Origin: an uncultured Sphingobacteriaceae bacterium
GTDB taxonomy: Bacteria; Bacteroidota; Bacteroidia; Sphingobacteriales; Sphingobacteriaceae
Assembly (NCBI GenBank): GCA_946480915.1
Contig: CAMLLO010000021.1
Span: 13,309-77,308, forward strand
Length of the DNA: 64,000 nucleotides
Reading direction: 5' to 3'
Below are positions 63,778 through 64,000 of this stretch, piece after piece. A program made the translations under genes and the position numbers. Every line of letters begins with the position of its first letter. The stretch's first letter is position 1. The notes under the pieces were generated by a model that was given only the letters and a program-made list of their open reading frames with translations, was not told the DNA's origin and did not search any database.

Positions 63778-64000
63778 ATGAGTAATTTCAAAGAAGCCCA
63801 CAATCAGGCACACCCCAATAAGACGAGCGCTTTAATGCTGCTCTTGATCATGCTGCTTATATTGAGTGTAACTATACAAATATGGTTGCTTTACACAGCT
63901 TTAAATAATGCGCTGGCAGAAAACACCGACATTGCATTTCCCGCCTTCCTGGCATCCCTTTTTCTTTTTCTAATCTGTTTCGGATTGCTATATTACCTTC
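63778..64000 (+). CDS. Small membrane protein, cut by the window edge
   Basis: 74 codons visible from ATG 63778 (MSNFKEAHNQAHPNKTSALM), open to the right edge. Two membrane helices are predicted (ALMLLLIMLLILSVTIQIWLLY and PAFLASLFLFLICFGLLYYL). It follows the Rieske gene by 17 bp and so is probably part of the same operon. Small two-helix proteins occur in several respiratory operons, but I do not recognise this one. Confidence 0.65.
   Translation, partial: MSNFKEAHNQAHPNKTSALMLLLIMLLILSVTIQIWLLYTALNNALAENTDIAFPAFLASLFLFLICFGLLYYL

Overview
The window is a chromosomal stretch of a Bacteroidota bacterium, most likely from the Sphingobacteriaceae group (Pedobacter/Mucilaginibacter-like). The reasons are moderate to low GC, upstream boxes of the Bacteroidota TAnnTTTG type in front of many genes, a TonB-dependent receptor with a carboxypeptidase-like N-terminus, a small THX ribosomal protein gene, M16 protease pairs, DUF4230, a Bacteroidota-style fused HisB and HisIE, and frequent TTG starts. 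There is no prophage, CRISPR array, rRNA or tRNA, and no intact insertion sequence that I can see.

Layout. 1-3450: edge of a PAS protein, rluF, a META-domain lipoprotein and a HI0933-type flavoprotein. 3538-11990: a complete histidine operon in the order hisG-D-C-B-H-A-F-IE, followed 8 bp later by a WD40 gene. It is preceded by a promoter and an unannotated His-rich leader peptide with alternative RNA pairings, which looks like a transcription attenuator. 12087-18001: NlpC/P60 peptidase, universal stress protein, ferredoxin diverging from acyl-CoA reductase, a small conserved gene with ftsE, and grpE-dnaJ closed by two strong hairpins. 18037-33146: porin, dicarboxylate symporter, an ECF sigma factor overlapping a membrane protein, lipoprotein, DUF4230, THX, trxB, carboxylase beta subunit, chrA, a large TonB receptor and DUF3307. 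33146-44527: satD under three tandem palindromes, guaB, two M16 proteases, rlmF, a frameshifted zinc phospholipase C gene, acyltransferase, lipid kinase and surE.

44891-55735: Kef-type antiporter, a divergent QorB/HxlR pair around a 32-bp perfect palindrome, xth, pectate lyase, truA, a REP-like repeat, EamA and MATE transporters, and a half-length DUF1456 protein. 55809-58844: a sulfur-handling cluster of Crp/Fnr regulator, two half-size YeeE/YedE transporters, a double-domain universal stress protein and a rhodanese. 59267-64000: the beginning of a membrane-bound molybdenum oxidoreductase operon (cytochrome b-like protein, Mo-bisPGD catalytic subunit, four-cluster ferredoxin, Rieske protein, small membrane protein cut by the window edge).

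The most interesting signals are regulatory. The Crp-family regulator of the sulfur cluster has an NtcA-like recognition helix (Val where CRP has Glu181). A perfect GTAAC-N4-GTTAC site, which is the NtcA pattern GTA-N8-TAC, lies upstream of the rhodanese, centred 36.5 bp from the end of its TAnnTTTG box. The molybdenum operon has an FNR/CRP-like TGA-N6-TCA palindrome at exactly the same distance from its own box. Both fit activator positions near -41.5. The his leader, the satD triple operator and the HxlR palindrome are further sequence-level regulatory systems that gene-only annotation would miss.
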